Of a stretch of 64,000 bases of DNA, positions 26,057 through 34,189 are shown piece by piece. Origin of the DNA: Andreesenia sp964489735 (GTDB lineage: Bacteria > Bacillota > Clostridia > Tissierellales > Gottschalkiaceae); NCBI GenBank assembly GCA_964489735.1, contig CAZBAL010000005.1:27406-91405 (forward strand), in the 5' to 3' direction. The notes under the pieces are model-generated. The model worked only from the letters and a program-made list of their open reading frames with translations, was not told the DNA's origin and ran no database searches. How positions within the stretch are numbered: position 1 is the stretch's first letter; every line of letters begins with the position of its first letter. The translations under genes and the position numbers were made by a program.

Positions 26057-27397
26057 CTATTTTATCTCCTTTAGATCTCTCTTCTGACTATCCAGATAGA
26101 TAATAACCTTTTCTATCCTTTTGTCAGTAACTTCTAGAACTTTCATTCTCATGTTTTTATACTCAATCTCTTTTATATCATCTCCTGTTGGTATCTTTCC
26201 GAATAAATGAATTAGAAATCCATTCAATGTATCAAATTCATATACTGGAAGCTCTATTCCCAGATAATCTTCTAAATCCAAAAGGCTTATCGTAGCAATA
26301 GCTTCATAAGTATTTTCACCTACAGGTACAATTTCAAAATCTTCCTCAGTGTCATGCTCATCGAAAATATTTCCTACAATCTCCTCCACGATGTCCTCCA
26401 TTGTCACAATACCAGCCGTACCGCCATATTCATCTATTACTATACCCATATGTGTCTTAGCTTCTTGAAGCTCTGCAAACAGAGTATCAAGTGATCGGTA
26501 GGTCAGGACAAACATCGGCTTTCTCATATATCTCTCTATATTGAACAAATCAAAATACTTAGATAGATCCTTTTTATTGATTAAACATAGTAAATCTTTA
26601 GTTGACAGTACTCCGATTATATTATCTATACTTCCTTCATATACAGGTAGTCTTGAATACTTTTTTCTACATATGGTTCTGATCAAATCTGATAAACTTA
26701 TATCATTTGGTACTGCCGCTATTTCCAACCTATGAGTCATTATATCCTCGACTTTTTTATTATTGAACTCAAATATGTTGTTTATCATTATCTTCTCGTG
26801 CTCATGTATGGTTCCTTTTTCCTCTCCAATGTCTATTAACATTCTGATTTCTTCTTCTGTGACATTGTTCTCGGTTTCATCAATCTTTATTCCAAACATT
26901 CTAACAACAGCGTTCGTAGTCAATGTGAGTAGATTGACAAAAGGCTTTGCAATTTTAGATACCATATTCAAAGGTCCAATAACTGCATAGGCGATTTTAT
27001 CAGCTTTATTCATTGCTATCCTCTTAGGTACCAGCTCTCCCAGAACTAAAGAAAAGAAAGATAGTATTACCGTTATCAATATCACTGTTATGACCTTAAG
27101 CAACTCCACTGATATCGGTAAAGAAAATCTAATTAAAAAATCTACTATAGGTCCCGCAAATGATTCAGCAGCAAATGCACTGGCTAAGAATCCTGCTAAT
27201 GTTATTCCCACTTGAATTGTAGCTAAAAACCTGCTCGGTTCGCTTAATAAGCCCATTATTTTTTGAGCTTTTCTATTTCCCTCTTTTGCCATCAACCTTA
27301 TTTTATTGTCATTAAGTGAAATTAGTGCTATCTCGGAGGCTGCAAAAAATGCATTTGCAACAATCAAGATAAACAAAAAAACTATTTTTCCAGTCAT
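26057..27397 (-). CDS. CNNM/CorC-HlyC family membrane protein
   Basis: A hemolysin-III-like/CNNM transporter-type protein (446 aa). Residues 1-190 are the DUF21 domain with several TM helices (FLFILIVANAFFAASEIALISL, LVLGELVPKRIAM). Two CBS domains follow (MTHRLEIAAVPNDISL, FNIERYMRKPMFVLTYRSLDTL, with VIDEYGGTAGIVTMEDIVEEI). A CorC/HlyC C-terminal domain starts at about residue 360. Relatives work in magnesium or cobalt efflux. The gene is coupled to the downstream ACT-DUF1801 gene. Confidence 0.92.
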   Translation of the reverse strand: MTGKIVFLFILIVANAFFAASEIALISLNDNKIRLMAKEGNRKAQKIMGLLSEPSRFLATIQVGITLAGFLASAFAAESFAGPIVDFLIRFSLPISVELLKVITVILITVILSFFSLVLGELVPKRIAMNKADKIAYAVIGPLNMVSKIAKPFVNLLTLTTNAVVRMFGIKIDETENNVTEEEIRMLIDIGEEKGTIHEHEKIMINNIFEFNNKKVEDIMTHRLEIAAVPNDISLSDLIRTICRKKYSRLPVYEGSIDNIIGVLSTKDLLCLINKKDLSKYFDLFNIERYMRKPMFVLTYRSLDTLFAELQEAKTHMGIVIDEYGGTAGIVTMEDIVEEIVGNIFDEHDTEEDFEIVPVGENTYEAIATISLLDLEDYLGIELPVYEFDTLNGFLIHLFGKIPTGDDIKEIEYKNMRMKVLEVTDKRIEKVIIYLDSQKRDLKEIK

Positions 27398-27556
27398 AAA
27401 TAAAACCTCTTTTATGTTTAACTTTGTCTTTAAAACTACTCAAAACTACTCAAAAATTTTCAAATTTTATTAAATACAAATTAAATTTTATACAATTGCC
27501 ATCATAAATGAATCCACTGTCAACATTACTAGAATACCCATTTTTGAGACTGATAC

Positions 27557-28624
27557 CTATTTAGACAATTCCTTTTTAATAAGGCAGAACATATATAAAA
27601 GTCCCAGATATCCTTCCATTGGATAAAATATGGATACCAATTTACTAAAAGAGAAAAGTCCCAAAATATAAATGAATACTGTAACTAAAACTGCAAATAC
27701 TATATTCCCTTTTTTACCGCCAAATTTGAATACACTGCATACCGTCCACATCATAGCTGAACATGATGAAAACATTCCCAGCATAAGAACAACTGAAAAA
27801 ACTGCTCCAAAGAAAACGGAAATCTTTTTGGCAAGATATAGCATGGGTATCGCAGTAGATGTTGCATTCTCGGCATTGAGAAGAATTGATGTACTCATTA
27901 TTGCAATTGCTAATACTATTGCAACAGCTCCTAGTATTGCTCCATACTTTGCTTCTTTTCTTGTATTTGATGTCTTTCCAAGCTGTGTAAAATAGGTGCT
28001 GCCACTCAAAAAGTTAAGTGAAAGATAGAGTATCGCACTTACAAACCAGTTTGGTGAAGACTGTGATTTTTCAAGAAATGCTTCATTTTTACCAATCTCC
28101 ACGAAATTACTGTGATCAGTTATTACGGTTATCACTCCAACCGTTAATGTAAACACAATAATAATTGGACCAATTGCTGAAACGACTCTTACCAGCCTTT
28201 CAAACCCAATCAGATATGCAGTTAACACCATTATAGCCATAAAAGCAGATGCAATATACCTATTTACTCCATAATACTCATTTAATGTAGCACCTGCACC
28301 AGCAATCAACACGGGCATTATTAAAAGAAGTGTAACTGGTATCAGCCAAGAATAGAAAGTACCCAGCTTTTCGCCACAGTAATAATTAAACTGATTGAAA
28401 CCTCTTACCTCTCTATTTTCATACCCTAACTTGAGCAGTGCTTGCCCCATAAATAAAAAACCAATTAAATTTATCAAAACTATACCGTAACTCCAGTATC
28501 CATAGCTCGAAAAAAACTGCAATATTTCCTGCCCAGTTGCAAAGCCCGAACCTATCACCCAGGCTATAAACGCTCCGGCAAATTTAATAATATTCTTTCT
28601 GCTAAAATCTCTTTGAACTTCCAA
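27557..28624 (-). CDS. YkvI-type membrane transporter
   Basis: A 355-aa membrane protein with about ten TM helices and the APC/LeuT-like broken first helix (AFIAWVIGSGFATGQEILQFF). It matches the YkvI family of uncharacterised permeases related to branched-chain amino-acid and spore-germination carriers. The start is TTG at 28624, with GAGGTGG 7 bases upstream. The substrate is unknown. It has no close operon partner. Confidence 0.87.
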   Translation of the reverse strand: MEVQRDFSRKNIIKFAGAFIAWVIGSGFATGQEILQFFSSYGYWSYGIVLINLIGFLFMGQALLKLGYENREVRGFNQFNYYCGEKLGTFYSWLIPVTLLLIMPVLIAGAGATLNEYYGVNRYIASAFMAIMVLTAYLIGFERLVRVVSAIGPIIIVFTLTVGVITVITDHSNFVEIGKNEAFLEKSQSSPNWFVSAILYLSLNFLSGSTYFTQLGKTSNTRKEAKYGAILGAVAIVLAIAIMSTSILLNAENATSTAIPMLYLAKKISVFFGAVFSVVLMLGMFSSCSAMMWTVCSVFKFGGKKGNIVFAVLVTVFIYILGLFSFSKLVSIFYPMEGYLGLLYMFCLIKKELSK

Positions 28625-28726
28625 AAATCTACCACCTCAATATCTCATCTCTGATATATTTTATCATAATTCTGTCCTTATTTTGTCTCAACAGCTATTT
28701 TAGTGCTCTTATATAGAATAAAAGCC

Positions 28727-28761
28727 AAAATAAAAGGACTGTGCTTTACAACACAATCCTT
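28727..28761 (-). terminator. terminator overlapping the 3' end of the sensor kinase gene
   Basis: On the minus strand AAGGATTGTG - TTGTAAAG - CACAGTCCTT is followed by TTATTTT. The stop codon is inside the loop. Confidence 0.8.
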
Positions 28762-29939
28762 ATTATAAATTCTTTTCCATCTGGACTAATAGCATTTATC
28801 TCGCCTTTATGCTTTAATACTATTGCCCTTGCAAGGGAGAGACCTATTCCATAACCGCTTGTCTCACTGCTTCTGGACTTATCTCCTCTATAAAATCTTT
28901 CAAAAACATAAGATAGATCACCTTTTTTAATATCAGATGAAATATTTTTCAGCTCAATTACAATCCTTCTGGACTCTCTTTTCATACTGAAATTGATATC
29001 CGTATCCGCTGGAGAATACTTTATTGAATTATCTATTATTATTGAGAACAGCTGAGTTATAGACTTTTCATCTCCATGAAAAATAATATCTTCTTCTATA
29101 GAGGTAACCATCTTTTTACCCCCAACTTCTGCCACAGCTCTAAAGCTGTCCACTGTTTCTCTTGCTGTTTCTGATATAGAAAACTCATTATTGATTATAT
29201 CTGTGTGCTCCTCATCCATTCTGCTGAGTGATATCAGACCCGTTACAAGTTCAGACAATCTCGATACCTGTGAATGTATGTTTTTAGTCCATTCACTCTC
29301 TCCGTGTTCCATTTCAAGCACATCAGTATTGGTATTAATAATTGTCAGTGGAGTCTTAAGCTCATGACCCGCATCTGTTATAAACTGTTTCTGCTTTTCA
29401 TAACTTTCTGCTACAGGTGCTATCATCCTCTTTGAAAGAAGTACTATTATGGCAAAGATAGTACCTATTCCTGCAGTTGAAATTATTACACTTGCCTTTA
29501 AAAATGAATTATATATCTCCAAATCCTGCGAACAGTCTATAAATACAAGCAACGCTCCAGTTGGAGTTTCTTCAACTTTATATCTATAATTATCAATAAA
29601 GCCTTTATTTTTATTTCCCTTAAGAACTTTTTTATAGTACTCGAGTACTTCCTTTCTAGTTTTTGATGCTATATTCACAGTGTCAACTTTGACTGGGTTC
29701 CCACTAATATCTGTTGTCACCGAAAAAAACCTTGTAGTATATCTGACTTCAGGCGACATATGCTGTAGTAATTCCGGGAAATAGCCATCATTTTCAGCTA
29801 GTACTTCAAGTATATTATCCGCCCTATTTGTAACTCTAGTATAATTGAGTAAGTTTATTCCGAAAATTATGACAAAAACTACTGCAGCAACTATTCCTAT
29901 TGATAATGCGATGAATTTCATCCTTAATTTCTGAATCAT
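28746..29939 (-). CDS. sensor histidine kinase
   Basis: A membrane kinase (397 aa). TM1 is residues 10-30, an extracellular sensor domain spans about 31-145, and TM2 is about 148-168. The HisKA phosphoacceptor is His192 in DAGHELKTPL, followed by N box DNSIKYSP and G boxes GYGIGLSLARAIV. The signal is unknown. Its ATG overlaps the TAA of the response regulator gene (TAATG), so the pair is coupled. Confidence 0.93.
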   Translation of the reverse strand: MIQKLRMKFIALSIGIVAAVVFVIIFGINLLNYTRVTNRADNILEVLAENDGYFPELLQHMSPEVRYTTRFFSVTTDISGNPVKVDTVNIASKTRKEVLEYYKKVLKGNKNKGFIDNYRYKVEETPTGALLVFIDCSQDLEIYNSFLKASVIISTAGIGTIFAIIVLLSKRMIAPVAESYEKQKQFITDAGHELKTPLTIINTNTDVLEMEHGESEWTKNIHSQVSRLSELVTGLISLSRMDEEHTDIINNEFSISETARETVDSFRAVAEVGGKKMVTSIEEDIIFHGDEKSITQLFSIIIDNSIKYSPADTDINFSMKRESRRIVIELKNISSDIKKGDLSYVFERFYRGDKSRSSETSGYGIGLSLARAIVLKHKGEINAISPDGKEFIIRIVL

Positions 29940-30610
29940 TATTTCTTCTCCAATGTATATCCGCTATTTCTTATAACTGTTATTTCTATATCTGCACCAA
30001 TCTGCTTCAACTTTTTCCTCAAATTCGAGATATATACCCATACTACATTTATCTCAGCATCTGAGTCAAAACCCCATATTTTTTCTAAAAGCCTTTCTGT
30101 AGAAATCAAATTATCTGGGTTTGCCATTAATGTTTCCATTATCTGATACTCTTTATTTGAAAGCCTTACTTCGCCATCCTCAGCCTTCAGCTCATAGGTG
30201 GCTCTGTCTAAGTATGTATTGCTGAATTGAAGCAGATTATCCGTAACACCAGTCTGCCTTCTAGTAATAGTTCTGAGTCTCGCAAGAAGCTCCTTAGTAT
30301 CAAACGGTTTAGTTAGATAATCATCCGCACCGCTATCCAATCCTAAAACCTTATCATCTATTTCCGATTTGGCAGTCAGCATAAGGACAGGGATTTTACT
30401 TCCACTACTCCTTATGTTCTTTAATACTTCTATTCCATCCATTTTTGGCATCATTATATCTAAAATAGCTACATCGTATTCACTATTCTCCAAATAATAG
30501 AGTGCATCTTCACCATCGTATACTGGATCAACTGAATAATTATTGTGTTTCAGTATCATGACCAATGCATCTGAAAGCTGCTTTTCATCTTCAGCTAATA
30601 GTATTCTCAT
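29939..30610 (-). CDS. OmpR-family response regulator
   Basis: A DNA-binding response regulator (223 aa). The receiver domain has acidic residues DE at positions 7-8, the phosphoacceptor Asp51 in VAILDIMMPKMDG, and the Lys in LTKPFDTKEL. The winged helix is from about residue 130 (VWVYISNLRKKLKQI). It forms a two-gene operon with the following histidine kinase. The target genes are not evident. Confidence 0.94.
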   Translation of the reverse strand: MRILLAEDEKQLSDALVMILKHNNYSVDPVYDGEDALYYLENSEYDVAILDIMMPKMDGIEVLKNIRSSGSKIPVLMLTAKSEIDDKVLGLDSGADDYLTKPFDTKELLARLRTITRRQTGVTDNLLQFSNTYLDRATYELKAEDGEVRLSNKEYQIMETLMANPDNLISTERLLEKIWGFDSDAEINVVWVYISNLRKKLKQIGADIEITVIRNSGYTLEKK

Positions 30611-30675
30611 AACACCACCCTCTCTAATTACAAACTACTTACTTATATTATATTTTATCATATGAACCTTAACTG

Positions 30676-30730
30676 AAACAAAAATAAACCCAGAATTATC
30701 GGCTTAACTATTCCAATATTCCGGGTTTAT
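30676..30730 (-). terminator. panBC terminator
   Basis: On the minus strand ATAAACCCGGAATAT ... ATAATTCTGGGTTTAT is followed by TTTTGTTTC. Confidence 0.75.
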
Positions 30731-30792
30731 AGTACTTTTCTATTTGATTCTATATCTTAATTGTGAAACATAATTGATTAGGCTGCCGTTCC

Positions 30793-31629
30793 CTACTCCC
30801 ACTCAATAATACTATTATCTATAAGTCTTACCTTACCTACCCATACAGCTAGGGCTATTATTATATCTCTATCTATTTGCGTAATCTCTTCAAGTCCTGG
30901 ATATGAAAGGATTTCTACATAATCAATTTCTCCCTCTATTTCCGACTTTAATGTTTCTTTTATATTTTCAGGATTTTTTTCTCCATCTCTGACCATATCC
31001 TCTGATTTTATTAATGCTCTTGAAAGTGAGCGTGCCTTCTTTCTGTCTTTTTCATCTAGAAAAACATTTCTGGAGCTTTTTGCAAGTCCATCTTCCTCCC
31101 TCACTATAGGGCAAGGAACTATTTCAGTATCCATAAACAAGTCATCGACCATTCTCTTAATAACAGCAACTTGCTGAGCATCTTTCAATCCGAAATATGC
31201 TCTATCAGCATTTACAATATTGAACAGCTTTGCAACTACGGTAGTAACTCCACTGAAATGGTGTGGTCTAGATTTTCCGCACAGCTTATCTGTTATTCCA
31301 CTTACATTCACTCTAGTAAAGTCTCCGTTAGGATATAGATCTTCATATTCAGGTTTAAATATGTAATCTACTCCTTCCTCTAAAAGCAGTTTCTTATCTC
31401 TTCCAAAATCTCTTGGATAGACATCTAAATCTTCATTTTCACCAAATTGTGTGGGATTTACAAAGATTGATACTACAACAATGTCATTCTCTTCCTTTGA
31501 CTTTTTCACAAGTGATAAATGCCCTTCATGAAGATATCCCATAGTAGGTACAAATCCTATAGTCTTTCCATTCTCCTTAATATCTCTGGCTATCTTTTTC
31601 ATATCTTTTGCTGTAGAAATTACTTTCAT
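30793..31629 (-). CDS. panC: pantothenate synthetase
   Basis: PanC (278 aa) joins pantoate and beta-alanine using ATP to give pantothenate. Diagnostic motifs: TMGYLHEGHLSL near residue 28 (HxGH), IFVNPTQFGENEDL, HFSGVTTVVAKLFNIV, GLKDAQQ and the KSSRN nucleotide-binding motif. It follows panB by 25 bases in the same unit. No panD (aspartate decarboxylase) is in the window, so beta-alanine must come from elsewhere. Confidence 0.95.
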   Translation of the reverse strand: MKVISTAKDMKKIARDIKENGKTIGFVPTMGYLHEGHLSLVKKSKEENDIVVVSIFVNPTQFGENEDLDVYPRDFGRDKKLLLEEGVDYIFKPEYEDLYPNGDFTRVNVSGITDKLCGKSRPHHFSGVTTVVAKLFNIVNADRAYFGLKDAQQVAVIKRMVDDLFMDTEIVPCPIVREEDGLAKSSRNVFLDEKDRKKARSLSRALIKSEDMVRDGEKNPENIKETLKSEIEGEIDYVEILSYPGLEEITQIDRDIIIALAVWVGKVRLIDNSIIEWE

Positions 31630-31654
31630 TATCTCACCTTCTCAAAATATATTC

Positions 31655-32491
31655 TCAATATAATTTACTCAATACTTCATCATCTATACTAAATGTATGA
31701 TTATCTTCCGGAAAATCTCCTTGTTTAACTTCACGACAATAAGCCTTTACCGCTTTTATAATTTCTTCATCTAGATGTGCATATTTTTTCACAAACTTTG
31801 GAGTTTTCTTATTCATTCCAAGCATATCTTGGATTACAAGAACTTGTCCATCGCAATGCTTTCCTGCACCTATTCCTATTGTTGGAATATCCAGCTTTTC
31901 TGTGATCATTTTAGCAACTTTCTCAGGAATACATTCAAGAACTAAAGCAAATGCGCCTGACTCCTGAAGTATCAGTGCATCATCTATTATCCTTTTTACA
32001 CTCTCTTCATTTTTAGCCTGAACTTTAAATCCACCCATCGCATTTACAGACTGTGGTGTAAGCCCTAAATGTCCCATGACAGGAATTCCTGCAGCAATAA
32101 TCCCTCTAATCTTATCTGCAATTTCTCTACCACCTTCTAATTTAACGCCATTAGCACCAGATTCTCTTATAATCTTTCCTGCATTTCTTATAGATTCCTC
32201 TACAGAAATATGGTAGCTGAGAAACGGCATATCCGTAACTATAAATGCCTGCTTAACTCCTCTTTTTACAGCTTTGGTATGATGAATCATATCTTCTACA
32301 GTTACTTTTAAAGTGTCCTCATATCCAAGCATAACCATCCCCAGCGAATCACCTACTAAAATGCAATTAACTCCCGATTCATCGAGTAGCTTCGCATTAG
32401 TATAGTCATAGGCTGTCAAGACTGTTATTTTATCACCGGATAATTTCGAGTTCTTAAAAGAATTTACTGTGTATTTTTCCAATTCTCTCAT
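31655..32491 (-). CDS. panB: ketopantoate hydroxymethyltransferase
   Basis: PanB (278 aa) makes ketopantoate from 2-oxoisovalerate and methylene-tetrahydrofolate. Seen: TVLTAYDYTNAKLLDESG, LVGDSLGMVMLGYEDT (metal-binding Asp), GANGVKLEGG, MGHLGLTPQS and IGIGAGKHCDGQVLV. First gene of panBC. GAAAGG lies right at the ATG (32491), so a TTG three codons on is an alternative start. The region upstream contains an ISL3-end-like sequence (32527-32547). Confidence 0.95.
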   Translation of the reverse strand: MRELEKYTVNSFKNSKLSGDKITVLTAYDYTNAKLLDESGVNCILVGDSLGMVMLGYEDTLKVTVEDMIHHTKAVKRGVKQAFIVTDMPFLSYHISVEESIRNAGKIIRESGANGVKLEGGREIADKIRGIIAAGIPVMGHLGLTPQSVNAMGGFKVQAKNEESVKRIIDDALILQESGAFALVLECIPEKVAKMITEKLDIPTIGIGAGKHCDGQVLVIQDMLGMNKKTPKFVKKYAHLDEEIIKAVKAYCREVKQGDFPEDNHTFSIDDEVLSKLY

Positions 32492-32526
32492 CCTTTCTAT
32501 GATATTTCAGTTTCCATATATAGTAT

Positions 32527-32547
32527 AACACCATTTGACAAAGAACC
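32527..32547 (+). repeat. ISL3 right-end-like sequence in the panB promoter region
   Basis: AACACCATTTGACAAAGAACC differs at only 2 of 21 positions from the right terminal repeat of the ISL3 element (AACACTATTTGACAAAGAGCC). Read on the minus strand it continues into TGTTATACT, an extended -10 that could drive panB. Confidence 0.55.
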
Positions 32548-32603
32548 ATTATTGGATTATTAACCTCATTTCACATAAGTTGTTTATACAAAAAAAGAAC
32601 CAA

Positions 32604-32611
32604 GAGGTATA
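32604..32611 (+). repeat. left target-site duplication of the ISL3 element
   Basis: GAGGTATA, identical to 34131-34138. It originally formed part of one stem arm of the carAB terminator. Confidence 0.9.
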
Positions 32612-32623
32612 GGTTCTATAATT

Positions 32624-32656
32624 TATAGTGTTGGTACTTTTAAAAAAGTATCAGCA
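32624..32656 (+). terminator. hairpin at the left end of the IS
   Basis: AGTGTTGGTACTT pairs with AAGTATCAGCACT (13 pairs, two G-U) and is followed by TTCTTAATTT. It could stop transcription entering the IS from outside. Confidence 0.55.
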
Positions 32657-32680
32657 CTTTCTTAATTTAAAGCAAAAAAA

Positions 32681-32754
32681 AGACATATTGGCATGAAATC
32701 CTGTACAATGTTAAGTGACCAAACCAAACAAGTAAGGAGCGAGCCAATATGTCT
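32681..32754 (+). promoter_or_regulatory. inverted repeat sequestering the transposase start codon
   Basis: AGACATATTGGC (32681-32692) and GCCAATATGTCT (32743-32754) are perfect 12-base complements. The second arm contains the transposase ATG (32749-32751). A -10-like TACAAT (32704-32709) lies between the arms. RNA entering from outside would fold and hide the start, while RNA begun inside would not. Confidence 0.6.
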
Positions 32755-34056
32755 ATAACTAATTATATAATAAAACTACTAGGAATTAAAGATAAGAATA
32801 TAGCCTTTACCGAAGAACAAAAAGAAGTCAGGATCAAGGATGTATTGTACACTAAACTGTTTGCTAAGTTAACTTATGAACCTAGCTGCTGTCAGGCTTG
32901 TGGCATTGTTAATGAGAAGTCCATTATCAGATATGGGTTTAAGACTTCGGTAATTAAACTACTACCAACAGCTGGTAATCCATGTCTTCTTTCTTTAAAG
33001 AAGCAAAGATTTTTATGTAAAGAGTGTGGGCAAACTTTTAGCGCCAATACCAGTGTTGTCGATAGAAACTGTTACATATCTAATATGGTTAAACAGCATA
33101 TTCTTGTGGATTTAACAAAGAAAATCAGTGAAAAAGACATTGCCAGTACAAACTTTGTTTCACACAGCACTGTTTCAAGATGTATTGACCAGGATTTCAA
33201 GTCTTTCAGCCCTGATTTAAATAGTCTTCCAGAAAACTTATGCTTTGATGAATTCAAGTCTACTAGAGATGCCAGAGGAGCTATGAGCTTTATCTTCTGT
33301 GATGCAGATACTCATGATGTTATTGATATTGTTGAAAACAGGCAGTTCTACTACCTACAGAGATATTTCATGAGGTTCAGTAAAAAGGCCAGAACAAGTG
33401 TTAAGACAATATGCATAGATATGTATGTTCCATATATTAAGCTGATAAAAATGTTATTTCCGAATGCAAAAATCATCTTTGACAGATTCCATATCGTTAA
33501 CTTGATCAGCAGATCTATGTCTAAGACTAGGATACAGGCAATGAAGAAGTTTTCTATTTATTCTATGGAGTACAAAAGACTAAAAAGATATTGGAAATTA
33601 ATTCAGCTTGATTCAGAAAAACTAAACCAGGTAGATTTCAAGCATTATGTTCACTTTAGAAATTGGAAATGTAGTTATGATGTTGTGTATGAGTCAATTT
33701 CAGCCGATACTACTCTTCTGAAAACCTACAGAGCATACCAGATTTTTCTATCCGATATTAAGAACAGAAACTACAAACTACTGAAAATGCACTTAATTGA
33801 AATGAAAGACAATTTAAGCCCTGAAATGAATATATCAATTAACACTTTACTAGAAAACTTTGTCTATGTTAGAAACGCACTAGAGTGCAGCTACTCCAAT
33901 GGTTGCTTAGAAGGGATTAACAATTACATTAAAGTCCTTAAAAGAATTGCTTTCGGATACAAGAGTTTCTTTCACTTTAGAAACAGAATACTGATTTCCA
34001 AGAAACTAATGATTCCAAAAAAAGAGAGCCAAGAAGCATATCCTTTCGCTTCTTAG
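32749..34056 (+). CDS. ISL3-family transposase
   Basis: A full-length transposase (435 aa). The N-terminal zinc-binding part has CCQACGIV and CKECGQTF, a helix-turn-helix comes next (KISEKDIASTNFVSHSTVSRC), then the DDE-type ISL3 catalytic domain (LCFDEFKS, TICIDMYVPYIKLIKMLFPNAKIIFDRFHIV-like block, and the final Glu in CSNGCLEGINNYIK). AAGGAG lies 9 bases before the ATG. The ORF is intact, so the element may be active. Confidence 0.95.
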   Translation: MSITNYIIKLLGIKDKNIAFTEEQKEVRIKDVLYTKLFAKLTYEPSCCQACGIVNEKSIIRYGFKTSVIKLLPTAGNPCLLSLKKQRFLCKECGQTFSANTSVVDRNCYISNMVKQHILVDLTKKISEKDIASTNFVSHSTVSRCIDQDFKSFSPDLNSLPENLCFDEFKSTRDARGAMSFIFCDADTHDVIDIVENRQFYYLQRYFMRFSKKARTSVKTICIDMYVPYIKLIKMLFPNAKIIFDRFHIVNLISRSMSKTRIQAMKKFSIYSMEYKRLKRYWKLIQLDSEKLNQVDFKHYVHFRNWKCSYDVVYESISADTTLLKTYRAYQIFLSDIKNRNYKLLKMHLIEMKDNLSPEMNISINTLLENFVYVRNALECSYSNGCLEGINNYIKVLKRIAFGYKSFFHFRNRILISKKLMIPKKESQEAYPFAS

Positions 34057-34061
34057 CTCTC
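34024..34061 (+). terminator. transposase gene terminator overlapping its stop codon
   Basis: GAGAGC-CAAGAAGC pairs with GCTTCTTA-GCTCTC. The stop codon is in the 3' arm. Confidence 0.6.
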
Positions 34062-34130
34062 AACCATGTTTCTTAATATCTACTCGATTTCTTTGCCAAA
34101 ATTAATACCAACACTATTTGACAAAGAGCC

Positions 34131-34138
34131 GAGGTATA
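34131..34138 (+). repeat. right target-site duplication of the ISL3 element
   Basis: GAGGTATA, identical to 32604-32611. Confidence 0.9.
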
Positions 34139-34165
34139 TCTGTATACCTCTTGATTCTCTAAATT
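34131..34165 (-). terminator. carAB terminator stem, split by the ISL3 insertion
   Basis: Before the insertion the minus strand read AGAATCAAGAGGTATA - CAGA - TATACCTCTTGGTTCT followed by seven T: a 16-bp stem with one G-U pair. The IS now separates the 3' part of the stem and the T run (32591-32603) from the rest. An 8-bp stem remains, owing to the duplicated GAGGTATA, without a T run. Confidence 0.85.
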
Positions 34166-34189
34166 ATTTCTTATTTATCAAATAAACTT

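Larger units (their letters stand above)
32612..34130 (+). mobile_element. ISL3-family insertion sequence, complete (1519 bp)
   Basis: Ends are imperfect terminal inverted repeats of about 25 bp: GGTTCTATAATTTATAGTGT... on the left, and on the right, reading inward, GGCTCTTTGTCAAATAGTGT.... Both share ATAGTGTTGGTA. The element is flanked by an exact 8-bp direct repeat GAGGTATA (32604-32611 and 34131-34138), as expected for ISL3. It carries one transposase gene and interrupts the stem of the carAB terminator. Confidence 0.93.
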
